A stretch of 64,000 nt of DNA from Ensifer sp. PDNC004 (GCF_016919405.1 NZ_CP070352.1:806001-870000); one strand, 5' to 3'. Positions 17,722-25,886 are shown, numbered from the stretch's first letter. Translations and numbers: made by a program. The notes: generated from the letters alone by a model not told the origin.

Positions 17722-17749
17722 TTTGCCGCTCATATTCTCCCAATATAAA
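17722..17749 (+). promoter_or_regulatory. candidate promoter of the SxtJ/DUF5989/carbamoyltransferase operon
   Basis: TTTGCC at 17722-17727 and TATAAA at 17744-17749 are 16 bases apart. The -10 is good and the -35 is poor, consistent with an activator-dependent promoter. Confidence 0.35.
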
Positions 17750-17774
17750 TGACTAAAAAGTTTTTCATTCGTCG

Positions 17775-17799
17775 GCACAATGAAAATTGTGCGTTTTTT
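17775..17799 (+). terminator. intrinsic terminator in the leader of the SxtJ-like operon (possible attenuator)
   Basis: GCACAAT-GAAA-ATTGTGC is a perfect 7-bp stem with a GAAA loop, followed by G and six T. It ends 26 bases before the SxtJ-like ATG. No gene is transcribed rightward into it (the kinase points left). It therefore looks like a leader attenuator rather than the end of an upstream transcript. Confidence 0.6.
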
Positions 17800-17825
17800 A
17801 GCTAACCGCTCTGAGGTGGATAGCA

Positions 17826-18257
17826 ATGAGCATTTCTCACGGACCACTGCACGAGAGGCCCCCGGAAGGACCGTCGAACAGAAGTTTCGGCTATACCGTC
17901 GGCGGCATCCTTACCCTGATTGCGCTCGTAAAATGGTGGCGGGCTTCCGAGATTACGACCGTAACGGCTGTGCTCGCTCTGATCGGCGTGGTTCTGGTCG
18001 TCCTGGCCCTGATCGCGCCTTCCACCCTGACACGCGCCAACCATCTCTGGATGCGGCTCGGCCTTGTGCTGTTCAAGATCGTCAATCCGGTCGTGATGTT
18101 CCTGATTTACGTCACGACCTTCGTGCCGATCGGCTTTTATCTCAGGCTTCGCGGCAATGACGCGCTGACCGAACAGTTCGACAAGAACGCCAAGACTTAC
18201 TGGATCGACAAGCCGCAGGCCGAAGCAGCCCAGGCAACGATGAAGAACCAGTTCTGA
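17826..18257 (+). CDS. SxtJ-family membrane protein
   Basis: A 143-residue inner-membrane protein with hydrophobic segments at about residues 23-37, 43-64 and 80-106. The layout GGILTLIALVKWWR, LTRANHLWMRLGLVLFKIVNPVVM and a soluble tail matches the SxtJ family, named after a gene of unknown function in cyanobacterial saxitoxin clusters. GAGGTGG precedes the ATG. It is followed by a DUF5989 gene and a carbamoyltransferase. That trio recurs in bacteria that make no saxitoxin, so the role is probably general to carbamoylation of a membrane-linked product (inference). Confidence 0.8.
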   Translation: MSISHGPLHERPPEGPSNRSFGYTVGGILTLIALVKWWRASEITTVTAVLALIGVVLVVLALIAPSTLTRANHLWMRLGLVLFKIVNPVVMFLIYVTTFVPIGFYLRLRGNDALTEQFDKNAKTYWIDKPQAEAAQATMKNQF

Positions 18258-18303
18258 ATTTTGAAGAACCTATCCCTTATTGTATCGGACAGAGGACACG
18301 AAA

Positions 18304-18453
18304 ATGGACCTTGCTAGGGAACTCCTGTCTTACATGGGCAACCGGAAGAAGTACTGGTTGCTGCCGATCCTGGTCATGACGACCATCTTCGGAACCCTGG
18401 TAGTACTGACGCAGGGAACGGCCGTCGCCCCCTTCATCTATACGCTGTTCTAG
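18304..18453 (+). CDS. DUF5989-family small membrane protein (SxtK-like position)
   Basis: A 49-residue protein beginning MDLARELLSYMGNRKKYWLLP, with one membrane helix (LPILVMTTIFGTLVVLTQG) and the ending AVAPFIYTLF, characteristic of DUF5989. It lies 46 bases after the SxtJ-like gene and 12 before the carbamoyltransferase. In this arrangement the small gene corresponds in position to sxtK. The function is unknown. It may form a membrane platform with the SxtJ-like protein. Confidence 0.8.
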   Translation: MDLARELLSYMGNRKKYWLLPILVMTTIFGTLVVLTQGTAVAPFIYTLF

Positions 18454-18465
18454 GGCGGCACCATC

Positions 18466-20298
18466 GTGCGTATCCTCGGTATCTCGGCCTTTTACCACGA
18501 TAGCGCGGCCGCGCTCGTCGAAGACGGGCGCATCGTAGCCGCCGCACAGGAAGAGCGCTTCACGCGCCGGAAACACGACCCCGACTTTCCGGCGCGGGCA
18601 ATAGAGTACTGCTTGTCGGAAGCAGGCTGCACCATGAACGACATCGACCATGTCGTCTTCTACGAAAAGCCGTTCCTGAAGTTCGAGCGGCTTGTCGAGA
18701 CCTATCTTGCGACTGTGCCGCACGGCTTCAGTTCGTTTCGCGTGGCGATGCCGGTCTGGATCAAGGAAAAGCTCTTCCAGAAGAAGATGCTGCGCAAGGA
18801 TCTCGGCAAGCTTGTCGGCAAGAAGGAATGGGAAGGCTCGCTGCTCTTCACCGAGCACCACCAGTCCCATGCGGCGAGCGCCTTCTTTCCTTCGCCCTTC
18901 GCCTCCGCTGCAGTCCTCACCATGGACGGCGTCGGCGAGTGGTGCACCACGTCGCTTGCCCACGGCCATGACAATCGCCTCGACTTCCTGAAGGAGCTGC
19001 ATTTCCCGCACTCCCTCGGCCTGCTCTATTCGGCCTTCACCTACTATACGGGCTTCAAGGTCAATTCGGGCGAGTACAAGGTGATGGGGCTTGCGCCGTA
19101 TGGGCGGCCGCGTTTCGCGCAGACGATCCTCGACAACCTGATCGATCTCAAGGACGACGGCTCCTTCCGTCTGGATCAGCACTATTTCGGCTATTGCACG
19201 GGCCTGAGGATGACCTCGCCGGCCTTTAACGACCTCTTCGGAGGCGAACCCCGCAAGCCGGAATCGCCGCTGACCCAGCGTGAGATGGACCTGGCGGCTT
19301 CCGTTCAGGTCGTCACCGAAGAGGCGGTCATGCGGCTCGCCCGCTATGCCCGGCGCCAGACAGGCGAAAAGAACCTCTGCCTTGCCGGCGGCGTCGCGCT
19401 CAACTGCGTGGCGAACGGCAAGTTGCTGAAGGCGGGGATATTCGACGACATCTGGATCCAGCCTGCCGCCGGTGATGCGGGCGGCGCGCTCGGGGCGGCT
19501 CTCTCCGTCTGGCACGAATATCTCGGAAGCACGCGCGTCGTGAAGGACGGCGATGCCATGTCGGGCGGCTATCTCGGGCCAGCCTTCGCGCAAGGCGAAG
19601 TCGAGCAGCGGCTTGCCAATGCCGGGGCGAACTTCGAGGTCCTTTCGGACGAGGAGATCACCTCCTCCACCGTCTCGGCCCTGACCGAGGAAAAGGCGGT
19701 CGGCTGGATGCAGGGGCGGATGGAATTCGGCCCGCGCGCGCTCGGCGGTCGGTCGATCCTCGGCGACGCCCGTTCGCCGACGATGCAGAAGATGCTCAAT
19801 CTCAAGGTCAAGTACCGCGAGAGCTTCCGCCCCTTCGCTCCATCGATCCGGCGCGAAGACGTGTCGGACTGGTTCGATATCGACACGGACAGCCCCTACA
19901 TGCTCCTTGTCGGCGACGTCCTGGAAAGCCGCCGCCTGCACGCCAATCATCCGCAGGAAAACCTGTTCGGCATCGATCTGCTCAACGTGCCGCGCTCGGA
20001 AATACCGGCGGTGACCCATGTCGATTACTCCGCCCGTATCCAGACGGTACACCGCGAGACCAACCCCCGTTACTGGGAGCTGTTGACCCGCTTCAAGGCG
20101 CGCACCGGCTGCCCGGTGCTCGTCAACACCAGCTTCAACGTGCGTGGCGAACCGATCGTCTGCAATCCGGAAGACGCCTATCGCTGCTTCATGGGAACGG
20201 AGATCGAACGCCTCGTCGTCGGCAATTGCATGCTGAAGAAAGAGGACCAGCCGGCGCACCTGAAGCAGGACTACAAAGAGAACTTCGAGCTCGACTAG
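18466..20298 (+). CDS. O-carbamoyltransferase (NodU/CmcH/SxtI family)
   Basis: A 610-residue cytoplasmic enzyme that transfers carbamoyl from carbamoyl phosphate to a hydroxyl through a carbamoyl-adenylate. The N-terminal Kae1-like domain (about 1-370) shows ISAFYHDSAAALVEDG, EERFTRRKHD, the metal-binding HHQSHAAS (H131/H132/H135) and SGEYKVMGLAPYG. The C-terminal part (about 390-600) shows the conserved EFGPRALGGRSILGDAR and NTSFNVRGEPIV. The start is GTG 18466. It does not sit with nodulation genes, so NodU is not implied. The acceptor is unknown. Confidence 0.92.
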   Translation: MRILGISAFYHDSAAALVEDGRIVAAAQEERFTRRKHDPDFPARAIEYCLSEAGCTMNDIDHVVFYEKPFLKFERLVETYLATVPHGFSSFRVAMPVWIKEKLFQKKMLRKDLGKLVGKKEWEGSLLFTEHHQSHAASAFFPSPFASAAVLTMDGVGEWCTTSLAHGHDNRLDFLKELHFPHSLGLLYSAFTYYTGFKVNSGEYKVMGLAPYGRPRFAQTILDNLIDLKDDGSFRLDQHYFGYCTGLRMTSPAFNDLFGGEPRKPESPLTQREMDLAASVQVVTEEAVMRLARYARRQTGEKNLCLAGGVALNCVANGKLLKAGIFDDIWIQPAAGDAGGALGAALSVWHEYLGSTRVVKDGDAMSGGYLGPAFAQGEVEQRLANAGANFEVLSDEEITSSTVSALTEEKAVGWMQGRMEFGPRALGGRSILGDARSPTMQKMLNLKVKYRESFRPFAPSIRREDVSDWFDIDTDSPYMLLVGDVLESRRLHANHPQENLFGIDLLNVPRSEIPAVTHVDYSARIQTVHRETNPRYWELLTRFKARTGCPVLVNTSFNVRGEPIVCNPEDAYRCFMGTEIERLVVGNCMLKKEDQPAHLKQDYKENFELD

Positions 20299-20326
20299 AA
20301 CGGCCGGGCAATGTGTTCCTTCAGCG

Positions 20327-20352
20327 CGCCGGGCCGCAGCAGCGACCCGGCG
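20327..20352. terminator. hairpin between convergent carbamoyltransferase and LysR genes
   Basis: CGCCGGG and CCCGGCG arms surround a 12-base loop, 28 bases past the carbamoyltransferase stop and just beyond the LysR stop. There is no T-tract. Possible bidirectional terminator. Confidence 0.4.
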
Positions 20353-20354
20353 TT

Positions 20355-21293
20355 CTACCGTCCGGCGCGTAAGCGCGAAGCGCTCCGGCCGGAGGGCGCG
20401 ACGCCGAACTCGCTCGTCAGCAGCTTGACGAAAAACGGCACCAGCCCCGACTTCGCGCGCGCCTTGTCGAAGGCCGCCTGGAACGGCGCCCTGTAGCTGA
20501 AGAGATCCGGACGGATCGGCCGCAGCAGCCCTTCGCTGACATAGCGGTTGGCAAAGTGATCGGGCAGATAGCCGAGATAGCGCCCGGAGAGGATCAGCCG
20601 CGCCTCCGCCTCCATGTCGCTGACCGTCGCGCGCGGGTTGGCGATCGAGAAGATCTTGAGGTCGCGGGCATTCCAATAGGAGCGGCCGATCAGATTGTGG
20701 GACCGGATGTCGTCGATTTCGATCGTGCTGTCGTCGCGGGAAAACAGCGGATGTTCGGCCCCGCAATAGAAGCGCTGCGTCTCCTCGTAGAGATCGACAT
20801 ATTCGAGCCCCAGCGTCGTGCGCGGGAAGCTGGCGATAGCGATGTGAAGCTCGCCCGTTATCACGTCGCGCAGCAACTCATGCGGCGGCCGGGTGACGAT
20901 CGAAAGCGCCACCTCCGGCGCCTCGTCCGTCATCCGGGCAAAGACGCGGGTCAGGCGGGAGGCCGGGTCCGACAGGGTGTTGTCGATGAGGCCGACGGAA
21001 AGCGTGCCGTTCAGCCGGTGCTGCAGGCCCTTCATGCGGGTATCGAACTGGTCGATCGTGCCGAACAGGCGCTTGGCCTCCTCGTAGACGGCACGCCCTT
21101 CCTCAGTGAGCCGGAAGCCAGACCGGCCGCGCTGACAGAGAATCAGGCCGAGGCGGCTTTCCAACGCCGAGATATGATTGGAGATCGTCGAGAGCGACAG
21201 GTTGAGCTCTCCTTGGGCGGCGGCAAAACCACCCGCCTCCACGATCGTCACGAAGATCCGCAGCAGCCGCACATCCAACGAGTCCAATGCCAT
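20355..21293 (-). CDS. LysR-family transcriptional regulator
   Basis: A 312-residue LTTR. The N-terminal winged helix-turn-helix (about 5-65) reads LLRIFVTIVEAGGFAAAQGELNLSLSTISNHISALESRLGL. The effector domain follows from about residue 90. LTTRs usually control a divergent or nearby gene, but here the upstream neighbour (an amidohydrolase) runs in the same direction behind its own terminator. The target is therefore not obvious. Confidence 0.9.
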   Translation of the reverse strand: MALDSLDVRLLRIFVTIVEAGGFAAAQGELNLSLSTISNHISALESRLGLILCQRGRSGFRLTEEGRAVYEEAKRLFGTIDQFDTRMKGLQHRLNGTLSVGLIDNTLSDPASRLTRVFARMTDEAPEVALSIVTRPPHELLRDVITGELHIAIASFPRTTLGLEYVDLYEETQRFYCGAEHPLFSRDDSTIEIDDIRSHNLIGRSYWNARDLKIFSIANPRATVSDMEAEARLILSGRYLGYLPDHFANRYVSEGLLRPIRPDLFSYRAPFQAAFDKARAKSGLVPFFVKLLTSEFGVAPSGRSASRLRAGR

Positions 21294-21382
21294 TCGATCG
21301 CGCCCTTAGCTTGCGAAAGTCCAAAGTGAAGCGCAATTATTATGAATTTTCAGGCACTAAGCTAGTGCATCATGGACCCAAT

Positions 21383-21414
21383 AAAAAACCGGCCGGCGCA
21401 GGGAGCGCCGGCCG
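21383..21414 (-). terminator. intrinsic terminator of the amidohydrolase gene
   Basis: Perfect 10-bp arms CGGCCGGCGC and GCGCCGGCCG surround AGGGA. Read leftward they are followed by GG and six T (21383-21388). It lies about 97 bases past the amidohydrolase stop and upstream of the LysR gene, separating the two transcripts. Confidence 0.85.
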
Positions 21415-21510
21415 TGCGTGATCTGGATCGATGGGAAGTCGCCGCAAAAGGCTGCCGATCGACGTGTCCTCGCACGGCGACCGGTAAGCGACCGACGCTA
21501 TCGCTCCCGA

Positions 21511-23214
21511 TCAGGGCCGGCGATAGACCTCGTTTCCGGCGAGATAGGTCGCCTCCACCTTGCGTTCGCGGATGGAACGGTCGAGCGGATCTGCGAGGGT
21601 GCCGTCGATCACGACGAAATCCGCCCACTTGCCGACGCTGATCGAGCCGATCTGAGCCCCCCAGGGCGTCATGTCGGCACCGGCCTGGGTGAGACCGTGC
21701 AGGGCCTGGTCGAAGGTGACGGCCTGCTCGGGATGCCAGGGACCGTCACCCAAACCAAATGGGCTTTCGCGGAAGACGGCGTCGTTGATCTGGGTGAGCG
21801 GGCTCAGCGGCGATGTCGGCCAATCCGAACCGAACACCAGCGGCACGCCGGCATCGAGCATCGAATGCCAGACATAGGCCCGCGGCTCGCGATCGGTACC
21901 GATGCGTTCGGTGATGTACTTGCCGATCGTGCCGGTCGCATGGTTCGGCTGCATCGAGGCGACGACGCCGAGATCCTTGAAGCGCTGGATGTCCTTAGTC
22001 TCGACCACCTCGATATGCTCGATACGGTTCGGCTGCGGCCGCGGCACCGAGGCTTCGGCAAAGGCGTCGAGAACGAGGCTGACGCCGCCGTCGCCGATCG
22101 CGTGCACCGCGGTCGGGAAGCCGTTTTCGTTCGAGGCCTTGATTGCCGCCGCCAGCTGCTCCTTGGTCTCGAAAGGCTTGCCCTTCCAGCCGTGCTGGTC
22201 GGAATAGTCCTCGTGCATATAGGCGGTGCGGGTCGAGAGCACCCCGTCGATCACCGACTTGGTGTAGCCGAGCTTCAGCATCGGCCCCTTCACCTCCTGC
22301 TCGCCGGAATCGGCGGCAACCTTGTCGACCTCGTTGCGGTCCTTGACCGCTGCGGCAATCTTCTTCGGATCTCCCTCGAAGAAGCCGTACCAGACGCGAA
22401 GCGGCATCTTCTTTTCAGAGAGGATCGCGGCATAGTCGTGCACGGCGGCGAGATCCGACATGTCGTTGACGCCGGTGATCCCGAGGCTGTTGGCAAACTT
22501 CATCGTCTCAAGCAGCGCTGCCCGCCGTTCCGTGTCGGTCGCCACCGGACGATGCTTTTCGACGAGATCTCCGGCCTTTTCGAGCAGGATGCCGCTCGGC
22601 TCGCCCTTGTCGTTCAAGAGCACCTGCCCGCCCTCTTCAACTTCCGACTTCGCGGTAACGCCGCCCACTTCCAGCGCCTTGGAATTGACCCAGACGGAAT
22701 GGAAATCGATATCGCGCAGGACCACCACCCGGTCCGGCACCACGGCGTCGAGGTCTTCCTTCGTCGGCAGCTTGCCCTCGCCGAGCGTATAGTCCCAGCC
22801 ACCGCCCATCAGCCAGACGCCCTTCGGCAAGCGCTGATCGGCTTCCTTGATCTTTTCGAGCCAGGTCTTCTTGTCCGGGATGTAGGAGAGGTCGACGCCG
22901 GTCACCATGTCCATCCCGGACGTGAGATGGGTATGGCCGTCGATGAAACCCGGGGTCACGGTCTTGCCGCCGGCGTCGATCATCTTGGTCTCGGCATCGG
23001 CCAGCGCCTTGATTTCGTCATTGCTGCCGATTGCGGTGAACTTGCCGTTCTCGATCGCGAAGGCCTGTGCCTTCGGCTTGCCCTGGTCGACCGTGCGCAC
23101 GTCGCCGTTGAGCACGATCAGATCGGGTGCGGCCCAAACCGGCTGCGCCGTGCCGATCAGGATCGCCAGTGCGGACGTTGCACCCAAGGCACGGGTTACT
23201 GCTGCCAATGTCAT
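21511..23214 (-). CDS. exported amidohydrolase, YtcJ/NfdA-like
   Basis: A 567-residue metal-dependent amidohydrolase of the amidohydrolase_3 group. ATG 23214 has GGGAGGAGG upstream and opens a signal peptide ending near AQPVWAAPD, so the enzyme is probably periplasmic. Metal ligands include H94/H96 in IDGHTHL. Further His and Asp residues occur in NGFPTAVHAIGDGGV, IEHIEVV and GSDWPTSPL. The family cleaves amide, formamide or cyclic amide bonds, and the substrate is not predictable. It appears monocistronic, with a strong terminator downstream. Confidence 0.85.
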   Translation of the reverse strand: MTLAAVTRALGATSALAILIGTAQPVWAAPDLIVLNGDVRTVDQGKPKAQAFAIENGKFTAIGSNDEIKALADAETKMIDAGGKTVTPGFIDGHTHLTSGMDMVTGVDLSYIPDKKTWLEKIKEADQRLPKGVWLMGGGWDYTLGEGKLPTKEDLDAVVPDRVVVLRDIDFHSVWVNSKALEVGGVTAKSEVEEGGQVLLNDKGEPSGILLEKAGDLVEKHRPVATDTERRAALLETMKFANSLGITGVNDMSDLAAVHDYAAILSEKKMPLRVWYGFFEGDPKKIAAAVKDRNEVDKVAADSGEQEVKGPMLKLGYTKSVIDGVLSTRTAYMHEDYSDQHGWKGKPFETKEQLAAAIKASNENGFPTAVHAIGDGGVSLVLDAFAEASVPRPQPNRIEHIEVVETKDIQRFKDLGVVASMQPNHATGTIGKYITERIGTDREPRAYVWHSMLDAGVPLVFGSDWPTSPLSPLTQINDAVFRESPFGLGDGPWHPEQAVTFDQALHGLTQAGADMTPWGAQIGSISVGKWADFVVIDGTLADPLDRSIRERKVEATYLAGNEVYRRP

Positions 23215-23535
23215 GAAATCCTCCTCCCGCGGCTGCATCCCTCCACCCCCGGCGAGCCGCGCAGCACCGGCGTTGAAGGGATGATGCTGCAAGTGGGGAG
23301 GATAGCGATATACTCCCTCGGGCTAGGTTCGAGCGATGCCGCGCTAGAACGGCGCGGGTCTGAGGCGAAAACGCGCGCCGATACAGCCCCGGCGGACAAG
23401 GCTCGCGATCCGGCGGCGCACAAAATCGTCACCCGGCGCGAAGGCGGAGGCCTGCGCCGCTCATAAAAACAAGAGTTTAGGGAAGCTTCCGGCTGGCGCC
23501 CTGGCTTCCCCGGAGGCTGGCCGATCGGCGCAGCC
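23215..23535. other. intergenic stretch, nothing definite
   Basis: These 321 bases lie between an uncharacterised gene and the amidohydrolase, both leftward. They hold the amidohydrolase ribosome site at the left end and presumably its promoter. I see no RNA gene, no convincing terminator and no small gene with a good start. Confidence 0.4.
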
Positions 23536-23946
23536 TCAGCTGAAGAGCGCCTTCAGGCGCGGCCAAAGACCAATGGCCGCGCGAACCCGCCGGGCGGCAT
23601 AGGCGGCCCGAACGGAGCTGCCGAAATTGCAGTCGCAGACGATGTCGTGCAGTTGGTGGTCCGATATTTCGAAGAAGCGTTTTGCTTCACCGTAGCTGTC
23701 GTCTGCGAGCCCCGCGAGGCGCAATTGCGTATCCTCGAAGGCGACGGTCATGGGCGAACCGTTAACCTGCATGGCCTGGCGCGCGGCAGCGGTCGCGCGT
23801 TCAGTACCAGAAAGCGTGCCCAGCCGGCGATCGGGATTGCTTTCCAAGAGTTCGGCCCAACGCTGAAGCCGTTCCGTTCTCGTCATCGCGGGATCGGAAC
23901 GAATTTCGGCGAGCGCTTGCAACTGTTCGATGGTTTGATGCTTCAT
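23536..23946 (-). CDS. uncharacterised protein
   Basis: A 136-residue soluble protein with GGAGAGAC before its ATG. The N-terminal half is helical and Glu/Arg-rich (IEQLQALAEIRSDPAMTRTERLQRWAELLE). The C-terminal half includes FEISDHQLHDIVCDCNFGSSVRAAYAARRVR with a CDC motif. There is no signal peptide or membrane helix. I do not recognise a named domain. The protein looks like a conserved rhizobial hypothetical. It is divergent from the ECF sigma factor gene. Confidence 0.7.
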   Translation of the reverse strand: MKHQTIEQLQALAEIRSDPAMTRTERLQRWAELLESNPDRRLGTLSGTERATAAARQAMQVNGSPMTVAFEDTQLRLAGLADDSYGEAKRFFEISDHQLHDIVCDCNFGSSVRAAYAARRVRAAIGLWPRLKALFS

Positions 23947-24254
23947 CGTCGTCTCTCCTAGTGCGAAGATGCGACCGCGATACGCGCCCCTCCATACCGG
24001 GGTCGCCGTTCCTCAAACTCGCCGGAGGGAACCCCGGTTCCCTGTCGTGAGAAAAAAAGAGGACCCGCGATTACCGCCGCGCGAACGGCGCCAAGAGACC
24101 CAACTTCCGCTGGCAGAAATGCGCAAAATGCCGCCTCGAACAGCTGTCCTCACCGCTCCAGTCAAGCCCTATTTCGGTTGCCGCTCACGCGGCGTATGCT
24201 TTCTCGGGAACGTTGTTGCCCGATCCGCATCAAACGATGGTTTGGAGGTGGATG
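23947..24254. promoter_or_regulatory. divergent promoter region of ECF sigma gene
   Basis: These 308 bases separate divergent genes. GGAAC occurs near 24027 and again at 24208-24213, as in -35 elements of rhizobial ECF promoters, but no CGTT-type -10 follows at 16-17 bases. No promoter can be called. GGAGGTG at 24244-24250 is the sigma-factor ribosome site. Confidence 0.3.
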
Positions 24255-24953
24255 ATGAACGATGCACTGCTGACAAGACGCACCACGGCGGACGCGGACC
24301 ATTTGACGGACGAGGCGCTCGTCGAGCGCGCGCTTGCGACCGACCCGGAAGCCTTCCGGATCATCATGACGAGGCACAACCAGCGGCTTTTTCGCATCGC
24401 CCGCGCCGTCGTGCGCAACGACAGCATCGCCGAGGATGTGGTGCAGGAAGCCTATCTGCGCGCCTTCGAACACCTCGAAACCTTTCGCGGCGACGCCAGC
24501 CTCGCCACGTGGCTGCATCGCGTCGTGCTGAATGAGGCGCTCGGACGCCTGCGCCGGTCGGCGACGCGACGGGAGGTTCCGCTCGCGACGGACAGTGCAG
24601 GCGCCGAGATCGTACCCTTTCCCAATGCTGCGAATGCCGACGATCCGGAACGCAGCCTTGCGCAGCGGCAGATCCTGCGGCTGGTGGAAGAGGCGGCCGA
24701 CGCCCTGCCGGAAGCCTTCCGCCAAGTGTTCACTGCCCGGGTGATCGAAGCGATGAGCGTCGAAGAGACCGCAGCCCTGCTCGGCATCAACCCGAAGACG
24801 GTCAGAAGCCGCCTGCACCGGGCCCGCCAGCTTCTGCGCCAGCAGATCCATCGCCAGGTCGGCCCCGTACTTTTGAATGCCTTCCCCTTTGCCGGGCGCC
24901 GTTGCGCCCGTTTGACGGAGGCAGTCATGAACCGGCTCGGGCTTTCAGGCTGA
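24255..24953 (+). CDS. ECF-family RNA polymerase sigma factor
   Basis: A 232-residue sigma-70 family ECF protein. Region 2 is clear (EAFRIIMTRHNQRLFRIARAVVRNDSIAEDVVQEAYLRAFEHLETFRGDASLATWLHRVVLNEAL), as is region 4 with its helix-turn-helix (SVEETAALLGINPKTVRSRLHRAR). ATG 24255 gives proper spacing from GGAGGTG; the ATG at 24252 is too close. No anti-sigma gene with a zinc or transmembrane motif follows. Downstream are a DUF4142 protein and a cupredoxin, which it may transcribe. Stress control of the envelope is a plausible inference. Confidence 0.92.
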   Translation: MNDALLTRRTTADADHLTDEALVERALATDPEAFRIIMTRHNQRLFRIARAVVRNDSIAEDVVQEAYLRAFEHLETFRGDASLATWLHRVVLNEALGRLRRSATRREVPLATDSAGAEIVPFPNAANADDPERSLAQRQILRLVEEAADALPEAFRQVFTARVIEAMSVEETAALLGINPKTVRSRLHRARQLLRQQIHRQVGPVLLNAFPFAGRRCARLTEAVMNRLGLSG

Positions 24954-25041
24954 CATTTCCGGGAACCTTTGAAGGCGGCGCGCATCCAATGGGCGTGATC
25001 CATCAAGACCGGCGGCGATCGCCGCCGGAGAGGAGTTCCCG

Positions 25042-25563
25042 ATGTACGCCCGCCTCACCTCAGCCCTCGCCGTCGCCTGCCTCATCAGTGGCGCGACCCT
25101 TGCAGCCGGGACGAAGGTCACCGACCCCCAGATCGCCCATATCGCCTATACCGCAGGCGTCATCGATATCGAGGCCGCCAAGCAGGCCCTGAAAATCTCC
25201 ACGGACAAGGAAGTCATCAGCTTCGCCAACGACATGCTGCGCGACCATGAGGCCGTCAACAAGCAGGCCCTCGATCTCGTCAAGAAACTCAAGGTGACGC
25301 CCGAGGACAACGATACCAGCCGCGCGCTGACGAAAGCGGCGAAGCACGAGCGTGAAAGGCTGGCGAAGCTGAGCGGCGCCGACTTCGACAAGGCCTATGT
25401 CGCCAACGAGGTTGCCTACCACAAGCAGGTCAACGGCGCGCTTGAAACCCTGCTCATTCCCTCCGCGAAGAATGCCGAGCTCAAGGACCTGCTGGAGACC
25501 GGCCTCAAGCTGTTCCAGGGCCACCAGCAACATGCCGAGCATGTCGCCGAGATGATGAAGTAG
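25042..25563 (+). CDS. exported DUF4142-domain protein
   Basis: A 173-residue protein with a signal peptide (MYARLTSALAVACLISGATLAAG), then a four-helix ferritin-like DUF4142 domain. Typical stretches are IAHIAYTAGVIDIEAAKQAL, FANDMLRDHEAVNKQAL, FDKAYVANEVAYHKQVNGAL and LFQGHQQHAEHV. The His residues are in the usual places, but the family has no proven activity. GGAGAGGAG precedes the ATG. It is separated by 8 bases from a cupredoxin, so the two form an operon, probably with the ECF sigma gene 88 bases upstream. A periplasmic role is likely. Confidence 0.88.
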   Translation: MYARLTSALAVACLISGATLAAGTKVTDPQIAHIAYTAGVIDIEAAKQALKISTDKEVISFANDMLRDHEAVNKQALDLVKKLKVTPEDNDTSRALTKAAKHERERLAKLSGADFDKAYVANEVAYHKQVNGALETLLIPSAKNAELKDLLETGLKLFQGHQQHAEHVAEMMK

Positions 25564-25571
25564 GAGGCGTC

Positions 25572-25886
25572 ATGATCCGAAAGCGAAGCCTTGGCGCGCT
25601 GTGCGGCCTGGCCCTCATGCTGATTGCGCCGTCGGCACAAGCGGAGACCATCCGTGTCACCATCGATAAGCTCGTCTTTTCACCCGCCGAAGTCAGCGCC
25701 GCCGTCGGCGACGTGATCGAGTGGGACAACAGGGACGTCATGGCGCACACGGCAACGGTCAAGGGTGATTTCGACGTGGTGATACCCCCGAAAAAGACCG
25801 CGACGCTCACCGTCACCAAAGCCGGAACCTTCGACTATATCTGCCGCTTTCACCCGAACATGAAAGCGCGCCTGCAGGTGCGATGA
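25572..25886 (+). CDS. periplasmic cupredoxin (amicyanin/plastocyanin-like)
   Basis: A 104-residue protein with a signal peptide ending PSAQA-ETI. It has a type 1 copper site: His in VMAHTATV and the C-terminal Cys, His and Met in YICRFHPNMKA. Cupredoxins shuttle electrons in the periplasm. No amine dehydrogenase or copper oxidase lies beside it. Its operon partner is a DUF4142 protein, so a stress-related electron-transfer or copper role is inferred. AGGAGG lies just before the ATG. Confidence 0.9.
   Translation: MIRKRSLGALCGLALMLIAPSAQAETIRVTIDKLVFSPAEVSAAVGDVIEWDNRDVMAHTATVKGDFDVVIPPKKTATLTVTKAGTFDYICRFHPNMKARLQVR

Larger units (their letters stand above)
17509..17825. promoter_or_regulatory. 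control region upstream of the SxtJ-like operon
   Basis: These 317 bases turn markedly AT-rich from about 17670. In order rightwards: dyad GGATAT-N8-ATATCC (17678-17697), overlapping partial dyad TATATCC-ATTG-GCATATT (17690-17707), a -10-like TATAAA at 17744-17749, and an intrinsic-terminator hairpin at 17775-17799. The GAGGTGG ribosome site follows. Longer frames read across here are shadows. Confidence 0.5.

Noticed and set aside
18466..20298. Calling the carbamoyltransferase nodU and the region a nodulation locus
   Set aside because: No nod genes or nod box are present. The neighbours are SxtJ and DUF5989, which point to the broader SxtI-like group.
17826..20298. A saxitoxin biosynthesis cluster
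   Set aside because: Only the I/J/K-like trio is present. The polyketide synthase-like sxtA, amidinotransferase and oxygenase genes that define the pathway are absent.
18277..20766. 829-codon minus-strand frame over the carbamoyltransferase
   Set aside because: Shadow frame. The plus-strand gene shows full carbamoyltransferase motifs.
24208..24242. ECF-type (GGAAC-N16/17-CGTT) autoregulatory promoter for the sigma factor
   Set aside because: GGAAC is present but no CGTT-like -10 occurs at the required spacing.
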